A DNA stretch of 64,000 nt from Acorus gramineus (taxonomy: Eukaryota > Streptophyta > Magnoliopsida > Acorales > Acoraceae). Both the position numbers and the translations under genes were made by a program. Positions 11,210-23,300 of this stretch are shown one piece after another (within the stretch, counting starts at the first letter, position 1; each line of letters begins with the position of its first letter). The stretch lies in the NCBI GenBank assembly GCA_030737835.1, contig CM060849.1, positions 20,010,074-20,074,073 of the forward strand. The letters are read 5' to 3'. The notes under the pieces are model-generated. The model worked only from the letters and a program-made list of their open reading frames with translations, was not told the origin of the DNA and made no database searches.

Positions 11210-14200
11210 AGTGTGTTTGTGTGGGTTGTGGTTTGATGGTTTGGGGGCTGTTGTGTTTGATGTAAAAGTATTTGTCAAACTGTTTCTGAGGACTGGGGAG
11301 TGAGTGTTTGTTTCTGGTTAGTGTTGTTGTTTTGAAGGGTAAACAACAGATGTAAAAAGAAAAGAAAAAAAAAAACCTTGTTATATCAGTGTTTTTGTCT
11401 TTGCTTAGTCGGGCGTTGTTACATGTACTCGGATGCAGTTGTTGCATGAAGTACTTGTGCGTAACCCGGTGTTTGTTCTCAATTTTTAATGAAATATTTC
11501 TTATTAGATGACATGTAATCTTTTTCTTTTTATTTATGTAATTTATGGATTGCAGGCAAAGTGTGAAGATAAAAAAAAGGACAAGATGAGGGATTAAAAA
11601 GCAACTTATTTGTCTTTTTTTACCTGAATTGTGAATAAGTATCCTTAATTTTGAATTGAAAATAATGATTTCTTTCTGTTCCATTTGAAGGTTAAAATAA
11701 CATTTATCATATCCTATTAATTCATTGACTTATCCTCAAAATCTTATCCCATCACACAGAGAAACATACATATGTAAAGAGGCAGTTCTTCCCAAAGGAA
11801 GTGCAAGTGGGTTAGCAAAGTATTTCATTATCTAAGTACTCAAGTCAACAAGATGGGAGAGCTCACTCAAGAAAACTAGTTATTCTGTCGATTCATAAAA
11901 AAGTTTTCTCATCAAAATGAGGAGCTTTAAATACAAGCATAACACTTTTTTCATCTCCACTTGCAGCATTACATCCTCCTAAACTGCACACAATCGAGAA
12001 AAACACTATCAGATTTCCTTTTCACAGAAATACACCACAAAGCAAATGCTAGAATGTATATATACAGTACATCACATATTCACATCTCAAAGTTGTTACT
12101 TACCTTTGCCTTTGTGACTGGAAGAACATTAAGTCAATCAATCACTCTTCATTAGAATATAACAAGAATTAGGTCATAAGATCACTATTTTTCATGAAGA
12201 AAGTTTTTTGAAGGTAAGCACTTGAGTGTAAGTTGTTACAACTCACAAAAGCACATGGTCAACAGCTAGGTTGGATGCAAACCGAGTTATGATTAAGTCG
12301 GCAAGCTCCTACTTTTGTGGGAGAGGTCAATGGATCAAATTCTGGAAACACCATTCTTCAAAAAAAAAAAAAAAAAAAGAGGCTAGGTTGGAACCAAAAT
12401 GCATTAACTGAAGTTTGACAATACCCCTTCACAACCAATCATCCATGGAATCAAACTGATTCCACTTCGCCACTCCTTCAGTCGTTACAATTGTCAACCA
12501 TTTATTGTATCTCTCAGTGATGTCTGAGAATACATGATGATAAGCATTCAGTATTTCAGTTCAGTTCATTGTCCTGCTAAACTGATTCAACTTGTTTAAT
12601 TTAACTTCATCTTTTGCCCCAGAAACAGAGGAACATGAATTGTCCAAGTTGTAACAAAAGAATTTATTTCAAGGACCAGATGCCCTAAATCTCCACTAGA
12701 AAGGAGAACAAAAAAAATAGAGATTGAATCAGACTATCAGAGAACTAAAAGGGTTTTAACATGAAACAGAGTCTATGTAGAAGATATGTTATTTGCCAGA
12801 TCCTATAAAATTCACTCATCATTGGATGAGCTATTATTCAACATAAATATTTCACACACCATTCAAATTGCTAGGTCCTAAAGCATCTCAATTTTTCATC
12901 ATGCAGAACACCCCATCAATAAATTATATTCAATTGTTGTTTAAATATGTGGTTTTTGATGGTTAAAATATGGATTTCTTAAAATCAACCAAAAATTGTA
13001 ATTGACATAATTCCCCACAGAACAACCTCAAGAGCATTGTTACTGTCCAAACCATTCAGAAAGTTATATAACCAAAGATGCAAGAAACAGAAATTACACA
13101 TCCACATTATCTAAGAGACATTCTAAGATAGGCTTGTGGTCCTTCAAAAAGTCAGAAGAAAGGCTTGGGATTCAATTTCTTCTGCCAATATTTGTATCTC
13201 GTGTGGTCTATGTGGATTAAGGGGTGAAGAAGTGAACATCTTCTTCAAAAACTGCATTTGCCGCAAGTCAATATGGTACAGATATTGTAAAATGTGGGAC
13301 AAACATCTCACTTTCTCCAATACAGGGTACGCTTCTATGTTTCCAGAAATAAATAAAATAAAATAAAACTGAGAAATAAATGAGAGCGGTAAGAAAGGAA
13401 AATTCTGACTTTACATTACACATGCAATCTACCGGGCTATTTGACTTTCCACAAACAAAAACTTATTTTCTGGAAGGGTGGTGTATATTGAGTACTTGGA
13501 CCATAGAGCAGCCATTCAGAGAAAGTCTGCATTGAGAGGGAGGACTCTTTCCTGGTGTAGTGAGCTCTTTCATGGGGTTCCAGTTTTATTGGGGTGGGAC
13601 ATATCCTATGTCCCTTTGTGTTGTAATTTTCTTAAAAGTTCTTATTTCTACTGTTTCAGTTTCCCAGACTTAAAAAAATTAGTTGACCACCTTGTTCAAG
13701 AAAAAAAAGGAAATGTTGAACATCAGAAGATGCTTTGTGCAAAGGTATCTCATGGTCAGCCACAATTGCATTCATGGTGAGAGAGATGCTTGTGTGGTTG
13801 CATGATAATTAACACTTAAGCCTATTTTCTATTGTAATTGGATGTTGGGGGTGGGTTCCATTGTAATAGGGTGTGGCTGTGTGGGCATCTCATGTGCGGA
13901 GGGTTATTTTGACCCCTCAATTTGTTTTTTTTGTTTCTATTTTCTTCTTCCTTTTCCTTTCTTATTGTAAGGAAAGAATCTCTCATTTCCCTTCTTAGGG
14001 ATGCCTTCTCATTAAGGGAAAATATCCTACCGTTATTTAAAAAAAAAAAAAACCCTCTTTGATATGCAATATCGAGTTCTTTAATCAAGAATTAGAACAT
14101 TTTGTTGAAAAAATCCTAGTTAAAGCTTACTATAACAATACGTAATGATATAACCGTGCAAAATTAGCATATAAGAAAAAGTTAGCAATCCTAAAGAGGA

Positions 14201-15085
14201 AAACAACAGTCACACTTTATGCAGTTCGGGCACTAAAACAAGCAATCACAAAACCATCAAAGAAAAAATTAAGTGGAAAGAATAAACTCTATGACTGAAC
14301 AAAAAACTTGAACAAATATTCATAATACAAACTACAAGTACAAACTACATCAAATTCTTCTGCCCTAAACATATTGAAAGGTTCCTTGTAACAAATTCAC
14401 AATTGCCTCACATCCAAGTAAGCCTAGACACGGCAACCAAGTGCCTAACACTTAATTGACAAATGAATGTAAAATTATAATTTACACAAACAAATAAGAT
14501 TATGCATAGAAATTGTGACAAAATAAAATATTGATATAAACTAGCATTTGATAAAAATTTACTAATAAAGCATCTAACACAATGCTTGTTGCTATTACCT
14601 TTTGGAGTTCGTTTTATTGTGTTTTTCTATCCCAACATTAGAATTAGATATGTTATCATAAACACTCATTTTATATAGAGATGTAAAATTAAATTCAGCT
14701 TATTACACGCCCAATTCATGGACAACATAACCACGTGGTAGTCCCGGTGGAGTTGTGGGCAATTTAGTGAACTCTGAGAACATCTGAGAGGCAGCAACAA
14801 GTTTCATCAAGGATGGGGTTTGTTTTGTGTTACACCCAGTAGGTTGGAGTTTGTCGGGGATCACATTGTAATTGACGAATAAGAGAGTGGTTTTGGGGGG
14901 TCACTCTGGTGTCATAGATCTCTTCTTTACTAACCCGGGTGATAGGTTGTTTTGTTTTTCCTTTTGTCTTTCATTTTTTCTTTTGATTGCCAACTTTGTA
15001 CTATGATAATTAACAAAATCATGGTGGATCATATACATTTCTAAAAGAAAAGGGTTGTATTCCATTGGTCCCTTCTACCTTTGCA
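11210..15085. other. Intergenic, no gene seen
   Basis: The 3' flank of the PIRL gene followed by AT-rich DNA. Small open frames at 13136-13366 and 13478-13780 match no family I recognise. The segment ending in a poly(A)-like run at 14038-14053 could be the tail of an old retroposon. The stretch 14740-14990 has G/T-rich words like degraded transposon sequence but no defined ends. Confidence 0.5.
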
Positions 15086-15850
15086 AACCCACTCAAGCAG
15101 CAACCCAGACAACTATGATAACAACTCAGTCTTGATAATCAAAATTGGACCTGAAATAACAAGGCCAATTGAATGATGATTTCCCCAGATGTTCAGAGAC
15201 AACAATAGTAACGATTCATTCATGATAACCAAAACTGGACCTGTGATGACAGAAACTTTGAATGATAGTGCTCCCAGATGCTCAAATAGACCCAGTAAGA
15301 GCATCCCAGGCCTTTACTCAAATTTCACTAAAATTTTGAGTAAAACCTCAAATTAATATTTGGTGTTCTCCAATCATGGTTTTGAATTTTACTCAAATCT
15401 TTTTTAAAATTTCATATTTTCATCCCAAATTATTTTTTCAAAAAAGACTCTTAAGGTTTTTGGTGGTTTTGATGGTGTTCTCCAATCATGATTTTGAGTT
15501 TTAGTTAGATCATGTCCGTTGACACTCAAAAATGACCATTGAAACACCCGAAAAATAATTGCTGGTGATTTGAGTAAAAGAAAAGCCTCCCTTGATTTGA
15601 TGAATTGTTTTGATATGGGTTTGGGTCTAAAATTGGAGAAGCTCTAATCTCGTAGTCCAGTAGTCTACTCAAATCACAGAATGCATAGCACACAAAATAA
15701 TTTCGCTAATTTCATCCATTGCTACAATTCAATAAATAATAGTATTTCTCATGACAAATAATAATTCAAGAGTCTAATAAAGCTTAGTGAAACTAGTCAA
15801 CAATGATTAAGAAAACACATAATACCATCAAAAGCAAGATACATACAAAC
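15086..15850. repeat. Direct duplication, copy 1 (interrupted)
   Basis: Ordered homology to 15857-16270: CAGACAACTATGATAACAA, AATTGAATGATGATT, TCTACTCAAATCACAGAA, GCACACAAAATAATTTC, GAGTCTAA..AAGCTTAGTGA and AAGAAAACACA all recur in the same order. The offset is 770 bases, of which 349 are explained by a MITE insertion (15299-15644 plus its target copy), leaving a duplicated unit of about 421 bp. Confidence 0.8.
15299..15644. mobile_element. Tourist-like (PIF/Harbinger) MITE
   Basis: The element is 346 bp, flanked by TAA at 15296-15298 and 15645-15647, with termini GAGCATCCC and (inverted) GAGCTTCTCC. GAGCATCTCCAA-type ends with a 3-bp TAA/TTA target duplication are the signature of plant Tourist elements. 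The empty site is preserved in the second copy of the surrounding duplication, which confirms both edges. There is no coding capacity. Confidence 0.85.
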
Positions 15851-15856
15851 AAAACC

Positions 15857-16270
15857 CACATAAGCCGCTTGCCCAGACAACTATGATAACAAATAATTTT
15901 TATTACCAAAACTGAACTTGTGATTACAAAGCAAATTGAATGATGATTCCCCTAGATGTTATGAAACAATAGTGGTAACAATTCATTCAAGTTAACCAAA
16001 ACCGGACATGTGATGGAAAAGCCTTTGAATGACAGTGCTTCTAAATGTTCAGACGAGCACTCAAACATAGACTCAGTAATCTCATAATCTACTCAAATCA
16101 CAGAACGCATAACGCACAAAATAATTTCACAAAGTCAATGCATCACTACAATCTAACGAATAATAGTATTCCCAATGGCGTATCATCCCTCAAGAGTCTA
16201 AAGCTTAGTGACATTAATCAACAATAACTAAAGAAAACACAGAGTACCATCTAAAGCACAATGACATACC
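15857..16270. repeat. Direct duplication, copy 2 (OSTC 3' flank)
   Basis: The uninterrupted copy of the unit at 15086-15850. It ends only about 12 bases beyond the OSTC stop codon at 16282, so it spans the probable 3' untranslated region of that gene. The copies are visibly diverged by substitutions and small indels. Confidence 0.8.
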
Positions 16271-16281
16271 ACTGCCGTTGA

Positions 16282-16836
16282 TCACCGGAGGTACGCCGGG
16301 ATCTTGATCCGGATGAACAGCATGCTCATGACGTACGAGAGCACAATCGCCGAGATCCCGAACGAAGCAAGCGACACGCGTACGCTCCTCGCGTGCTTAC
16401 GGTCCAACGCGACGTCCATCATGACGATCCCGAGCCCGCCGAGCACGAACATGAACCCCGACGACAGCCCCTCGATGATGTACTGGCCGTTGACCCTCCC
16501 TGGGAGGAACACCACGGGTCTGACGGCCCCCGTCGCCCTGTCCTGGGTGCTTCCGATCCCCGGAGGCTCCACGATCACATCGTACACGAATCCTGAGACG
16601 ACGGCGAAGTAGGTGAGGAGGACGAGCGCGTACACCGTCATCGGGGAGGGGAGGGTGGAGAGGGCGGATGGGATCTTGAGACGGGTGCGCGGGGGGCGTA
16701 GGAGGCCGTAAGGGAGGATCCGGAGGAGGCGGACAATCGGATCCATCGATTCGTGATCGGACGGCGCGTGTGAGGAGATCACCGTCGACGATGTGGCGGA
16801 TCCGCCTCCGCTGGGGTTCTCCAATTTCCCGCGCAT
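16282..16836 (-). CDS. OSTC: Oligosaccharyltransferase complex subunit OSTC (DC2 homolog)
   Basis: A single exon encodes 184 residues. The first Met (MRGKLENPS) is at 16836; an in-frame Met at the sequence MDPIVRLLRILPYG is an alternative that would remove a low-complexity Ser-rich N-terminus. The conserved core is visible: RPPRTRLKIPS, TLPSPMTVYALVLLTYF, VYDVIVEPPGIGSTQD, GRVNGQYIIEGLSSG and FIRIKIPAYLR at the end. There are three membrane segments, at about residues 65-90, 120-145 and 155-178. OSTC belongs to the family resembling the C-terminal membrane domain of Ost3/Ost6. It sits in the ER membrane and docks the STT3A oligosaccharyltransferase to the Sec61 translocon for co-translational N-glycosylation. 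Head-to-head with beta-COP; tail toward the PIRL gene. Confidence 0.93.
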   Translation of the reverse strand: MRGKLENPSGGGSATSSTVISSHAPSDHESMDPIVRLLRILPYGLLRPPRTRLKIPSALSTLPSPMTVYALVLLTYFAVVSGFVYDVIVEPPGIGSTQDRATGAVRPVVFLPGRVNGQYIIEGLSSGFMFVLGGLGIVMMDVALDRKHARSVRVSLASFGISAIVLSYVMSMLFIRIKIPAYLR

Positions 16837-17312
16837 TCTTTCCACCACCGTCAATGGGGGTTCCGTCTAGGGTTTATTCTTCAATCTGGATCTGACTACG
16901 TTTTTGTCTCTGCGAAACAACTGCAATGACGAAAATGCACGCGCGGTAACTATAAAAAATTATGCATCTGACCGTACGATGGCAGTGTGTGTTATATCGA
17001 CGCTCACGATGGCGCAAAGGGTGAGACTGAGAGCGAGTGCATTATAACACGCGTCACCATACACCGGTCCATCTCGTTTTACCCTCTCAAACAGAGAACA
17101 CGAAGAGCAGAATAACGAGAACCACCGTCGGAAGGGGTCGCTGTGAAGGAGGAGAGTTCGATACCGATCAAGGTGAGCTTTTTCGATCCAATCTCGATCG
17201 ATTCGATTCAGATCCATTGCTTTGGTTCGCAATCTCTCGCAATTTCGTCGGATCAAACGCTTCCATTGTTTCATTACCTTCCAGATCCGATCGAAAACCC
17301 TACTCTCCATCA
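16837..17312. promoter_or_regulatory. Shared 476-bp interval between divergent OSTC and beta-COP starts
   Basis: The two start codons face away from each other with only 476 bases between. This must hold both 5' leaders and both core promoters, so shared control elements are likely. The beta-COP side is GC-richer and includes a probable leader intron. I see no single strong TATA box on either strand. Confidence 0.6.
17173..17284 (+). other. Probable 5'-leader intron of beta-COP
   Basis: CAAG/GTGAGC at 17173 and a pyrimidine-rich ACCTTCCAG acceptor at 17284 bracket a T-rich 112-base segment 28 bases ahead of the start codon. Leader introns of this size are common in plant housekeeping genes. 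The splice is inferred and does not affect the protein. Confidence 0.45.
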
Positions 17313-20300
17313 ATGGAGAAGTCGTGTAGCTTCCTGATTGAGTTCGACAAGGGCGCTCCAGCCCTCGCGAACGAGATCAAGGAGGCTCTAGAGGGGAGCG
17401 ACGTCTCTGCCAAGATCGACGCGCTGAAGAAGGCGATCATGCTCCTCCACAACGGCGAGACCATCCCCCAGCTCTTCATCACCATCATCCGTTACGTGCT
17501 CACCTCCGAGGACCACACGATCCAGAAGCTCCTCCTCCTCTACCTCGAGATCGTCGATAAGACCGACGCCAAGGGCCGGCTCCTCCCCGAGATGATCCTC
17601 ATCTGCCAGAACCTCCGCAACAACCTCCAGCACCCCAACGAGTACATCCGCGGCGTCACCCTCCGTTTCCTCTGCCGCCTCTCCGAGACCGAGCTCATTG
17701 AGCCGCTGATCCCCTCCGTCCTCCAATGCCTCGAGCACCGCCACCCTTTCGTCCGCCGCAACGCCGTCCTCGCGATCATGTCCATCTACAAGCTTCCCGG
17801 GGGAGAGCACCTCATGCCCGACGCGCCCGAGGCGATCGAGCGGTTCCTGGCGTCCGAGCAGGACGCGTCGGCGAAGCGCAACGCGTTCCTGATGCTCTTC
17901 ACGTGCGCGCAGGACCGCGCCGTCAGTTACCTTCTCTCGCACGTCGAGGCGGTGCCCGATTGGGGGGAGTCGATACAGATGGTGGTCCTGGATCTGATCC
18001 GGAAGGTCTGTCGGTCGAAACCCAGGGAGAAGGGGAGGTACATCACGATCATCATCTCCCTCTTGAACGTGCCCTCGACGGCTGTGATCTACGAGTGCGC
18101 CGGGACACTCGTGTCCCTCTCGTCCGCTCCCACTGCGATCCGCGCCGCTGCCACCACTTACTGTCAGTTGCTGCAATCACAGAGCGACCACAATGTGAAG
18201 CTCATCGTGCTCGATAGGCTCAGCGAGTTGAAGACGTCGCACCGGGACATCATGGTTGATCTGATCATGGACGTCCTCAGAGCGCTGTCAAGTCCAAACC
18301 TTGACATAAGGAGGAAGACTTTGGATATTGTTTTGGAGCTGATCACGCCGAGGAACATCGATGAGGTGGTGCTTGCACTGAAGAAGGAGGTGATGAAGAC
18401 GCAGAGTGGAGAGCTCGAGAAGAACGGGGAGTACCGGCAGATGCTCGTCCAGGCCATCCATTCATGTGCAATCAAGTTCCCTGAGGTCGCCAGCACCGTG
18501 GTTCACCTGCTGATGGACTTCTTGGGGGACAACAATGTTGCTTCGGCCATCGATGTTGTGGTCTTTGTCAGGGAGATCATCGAGACCAATCCGAAGCTTC
18601 GGGTCTCTATCATCACGAGGCTTCTCGACACGTTTTACCAGATCCGATCTGCGAGGGTCTGCACCTGTGCCCTCTGGATTATCAGCGAGTATTGCCTTTC
18701 ACTCTCTGAGGTTGAAAGTGGGATTTCCACCATCAAGCAGTGCCTTGGCGAGCTGCCGTTCTATACTGTTTCCGAGGAGAGCGGGGAATCAGCTTCTGCA
18801 GATTCCTCATCAAAGGCCCCATCTGTGGTGACAGTCTCCTCGCGGAGGCCAGCTGTTCTCGCAGACGGGACCTATGCCACACAGAGTGCGGCCTCTGAGA
18901 CGGCTGTGTTGGGCCCGATCCTTGTCCAAGGGTCCTTGGCCGCACCTGGGAATCTGAGATCCATGCTTCTCAATGGGGACTTCTTCTTGGGTGCCGTTGT
19001 GGCGTGCACCTTGACAAAGCTTGTTTGGAGGTTGGAGGAAGTCCAGCCAAATGTGGTGGAGGTTAACAAGGCAAATGCGGGTGCACTGTTGATCATGGTT
19101 TCTATGATCCAGTTGGGCCAGTCCACGTTCCTTGTTCATCCAATTGATAACGACTCGTACGATCGGATTGTGCTGTGCATCCGATTGCTCTGCAATACGG
19201 GTGATGAAATGAGGAAGATATGGTTGCAGTCTTGCCGCCAGAGCTTCGCGAAGATGCTGGCTGATAAGCAGTTCCGTGAGACGGAGGAGATGAAAGCTAA
19301 GGCTCAAATATCTCATGCTCAGCCCGATGATCTCATTGATTTCTACCATTTGAAGAGCAGGAAGGTAAAGGCAACATCCTTGAGTTTCAATCATGGTTTG
19401 GATGAAGTTATAACTTTATTACTAGTCTTGAATGTAGCATTTCATATCATGACTTTGATTATATTTGTGTTGTGATTTATCTGTTGCATGCTATTGGTTC
19501 TTGTTTGAGGCTACACAAATATTGATACCCTCTTTCATTTAGATTATACGTGAAAAACATGTTGCATTTACTCTTATATGCTTATATAATCCTGATGGAA
19601 CATATCATTTCTTATTTAAAAAAAAAACATTTTTGGCATTGTACATGCAGCCTGCTAGTTATTAATAGAAAAATATGATGCATATGTGCTTTCTCTTATT
19701 AGCTTCAATTCCCTATTTAATTTTTTTTTAACTTTTGTGCAGTTCTTTTGGGTGCCTTTGAGTGGGAATTTGTTGTGGATTCCTGAAATTTGTAAAACTA
19801 CAGAGAGAATAATGCAATATATTGTCTGTGAATGGATCCCCTACGTTATTTCCATGTGGCTCCCTTTGATAGGGCTTTGAGTAGAAGTGCTCATAATATC
19901 ACCTCCTAAATATAATTGCATCTTTTTTAAAAAAAAAAAAAGATGGGATTATCAAGCTTGTAGTTGTAAATATATGCAACAAACAAGCATATTTTTTGTG
20001 GGAAGGATTCTATTGTCAGCGGGCCTATGGGTAACTCTAAAGGATAGGCTTTTTGGGGCCATAAATTGATTTTATCTCTATCACTAAGAGGTCTATTGAA
20101 TGTTGAATGAGTAAATGAGGTATTTGGTAATTGAGGGAGAGGTCTACCTATTGGTTTGCCATGGTTGTGTGAGTTACTGTGAGTTGTGTTTATCCCACGT
20201 ATTATTAAACTTCGGTCGGTTTTCCATTTTCAAGGAAAGAAGGAAAAACATTGCAAAAAGTTGAACCAGGTAAAAAAATTGTACTTATTAATCACAGCTG

Positions 20301-23300
20301 ATTGAAATTTTTTGGGCATTTAAAAGTTGGTTTCTTTTCCTTTAATACATCTTTTATGACTTGCAGCCCAACTTCCTGGCAGTGCAGGGTCATATGTTTT
20401 GGAGAAAAAACATATTGCATGCTGCTTCTTTTTTTCTTCTGGAGAAAAAATTGTTAAATTCTTATTTTTTTTTGGAGAAATTATATATAAATTTGTGCTG
20501 AATAGAGTTGATGATCATTTTTATCTCCTATCCCCCAAACGGAGTAGACATATTAAGAAGTACAATATCTCTATTATTTCTCTCAGTTAAACTATCCCAG
20601 TTGCATATATCTACTTAAGGCATCGTTTATCGCTGTCCCATGCATCCTGGAAAAGTGTTTTGCCTAAATGGGTCAGGTAGAGTTGAGACAGATGTACAGT
20701 AGGAATGTGACCCGACATGAGCCATTGTCACCCTAATTGCTTTTTTTGCATTGCAATAATGCTTGTTATGCCATCAAGTTGTAGTGTTCCAATCTTTCAC
20801 AATAAGCAGGCAAAATATTATTATGATATTTCATGTATTCTCTCTTCTTCTTTTTTTGTTGGATTATTTTCTTTGATAAAACTGGACTGGATCTTGAACC
20901 AGTGAAGTGCACAGTTTGGTTCAATATATCTGAACATTGGTTCAAGCTGGTCAGACCGAATTCTCTCTCTCCAAGACTCAAGAGTCAAAACTCCTCATGT
21001 GCAAACGACATAGAGAAAAAGAAAAACTGAGAATGGAGATGACCATCCACATTAGTACATCACCGGTCCTCGCTGTAACCCTCTTTCCTGAGCACCATAT
21101 CTTCCTCCTCCCTCTCCTCTTTTACTTCCTTCAAGCAAACTCCCACCCCCTATCTCCTCTCCTCTCCTCATCTTTGCCTTCTGTATCGCCATCTCCTCAA
21201 GCTCCTCTACAAAGGCACAAACTTTTAAGGCTGAGCAGTCCATGATCCTTCTCAGTCTGGCCACATGATCCAAGAAGGCATTTCAAGGCTCAAACAATCT
21301 ATCGCCTTGTACCAGAGATCTTAAACTCCCGTTTGTTTTGGGAATAAGCCCCCCGATAACCTTGGATAACCTCGGATAAGGGATAAAGGGTGTTTGTTTG
21401 TCCCGGATAACCCCTGATAAAGTATGTCAGAATAAACTGGTATAAAGTGGTATATGGATTCCAATCAACTCCTGGAATTAAAGTTATCCTAGGTTATTCT
21501 ACTCAAAGAATATGGGGTCTACTATCAAATCAACTCTCATTACCTCTTATAAATGTCAAATCAATTATCATTATTTTTTTCCTTTTATAAATCATTATCC
21601 ATACTTTATTCACATTTTACCCAAACAACAAAACATTTATTCGTACGTTTACCAACGAGAATAATTCAAAACACAACCAAACACAAAATCATTTTTTCCT
21701 TATTTATACTCACTTATGCTTGGATAAATGTATTTCCAAGAATAAAATCTATCCCTGTTCCAAATGGGGGCTAAGAGTTGAAAACAGATGAACCTAGTCC
21801 ATCTGCATTTCACAATCAAATTGTCCAGTTCGAGCGTTTTGCCAAATATTAATGTTTTATGGGGAAACATAGTGGAAAGGTAGCTGGTATTGGTCAGACC
21901 GAGTCGAACTGCCCGGTCCAGTCTGGTCCGGTTTTTAAAGCTATCTTCTGGCAGGTCCTGTTTTGTTGAGTATTTTATTTTGACAATGGCACTGTTTGTC
22001 TAGGTGGTTATATATTTTCAACAATGTGTATTTTTTTCCATATGGTTATGAGAAAGTAATTTATACTGTTTTTCACTACATCCACATCCTCAGGGCATGA
22101 GCCAGCTTGAATTGGAGGATGAGGTTCAAGATGATTTGAAACGTGCAACTGGGGAGTTCACCAAGGATGCAGATGATGCAAATAAGCTGAACCGCATTCT
22201 TCAACTAACAGGATTCAGCGATCCAGTGTATGCTGAAGCTTATGTGACAGTACATCACTATGACATTGTCCTTGATGTCACTGTCATCAATCGTACTAAA
22301 GAGACGCTTCAGAATTTGTGCTTGGAGTTAGCAACGATGGGAGATCTCAAGCTTGTCGAGCGCCCTCAGAATTACACATTAGCTCCGGAATCAAGCAAGC
22401 AGATCCGAGCCAATATCAAGGTGTCTTCAACCGAAACTGGAGTCATATTTGGTAACATTGTGTATGAGACCTCAAATGTTCTCGAGCGGACAGTGGTTGT
22501 TCTCAATGATATTCATATTGACATCATGGACTATATCTCTCCTGCGACCTGTGCTGATGTGGCATTCAGAAACATGTGGGCAGAATTTGAGTGGGAAAAC
22601 AAGGTATTCTTCACCTTCTTTTGAGTGAATTATTTCTATATCATGCCACTTACCATGGTTTTTAAATAACTAGAGAAGAAGCAGGAATATATGGTCTTCC
22701 TTCCTGATTAACGAGGATTTAATGATATAATTCATGTCCAACTTCCATTTTGTGAAATCAAAATTATAGCTGAAAGCTTTACCCATCTCCAAAATTCCCA
22801 TGCTGACCATGATTTGTCTGTACTTAAGCCAGTTCAAAGTGTGTGTTCTTTTTATCATTGTAGGTAAACCATCAGCAAATGAAGTATGCATACTGACATA
22901 CAAGCTATTGTTCTGCTACTCTTCTTGGACTCTTCTTCCCATTTTGTTTTGCATGCTCAGATCCTATGTATCATTGTTGGAGAAAACTTATCATTTCTAT
23001 GTTTCAAATTACTTTGCTTTAATTTATCCTTGTTGCTCACACAACTCAATTAATGCATGTATATATTTGCCCATGTTTTATTTTTTCTTTTTTATCTTTA
23101 TTGTGGCATCTCAGGTTGCTGTTAACACGGTTATCCAAGATGAGAAAGAATTCTTGAATCACATCATCAAATCAACAAACATGAAGTGTCTCACCGCACT
23201 GTAAGTTTACACAATTCCTTTAAGTATTCCTCTCTGCCGGTTCTTTTATATTCCATCCACAGTTGACCCTTGAGTTCAACAGTTGTTCCAAATCAAGCTC

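Noticed and set aside
10595-11278. 227-residue open frame on the minus strand
   Set aside because: Shadow of the LRR exon of the PIRL gene; Glu/Val/Gly-rich and non-family-like.
13478-13780. 100-residue open frame
   Set aside because: No recognisable domain, no splice partners and no gene-like composition around it.
13800-14060. Possible SINE or LINE tail ending in poly(A)
   Set aside because: No pol III boxes seen and no target duplication around the A-run.
16837-16854. Upstream extension of OSTC (six residues, Thr-Val-Val-Glu-Arg after a TTG)
   Set aside because: There is no ATG there; the first real Met codon is at 16836.
17388-18176. 262-residue open frame on the minus strand
   Set aside because: Antisense to the GC-rich first exon of beta-COP; high third-position GC removes stops on the opposite strand. 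The translation is low-complexity Asp/Glu/Arg/Val-rich without any domain.
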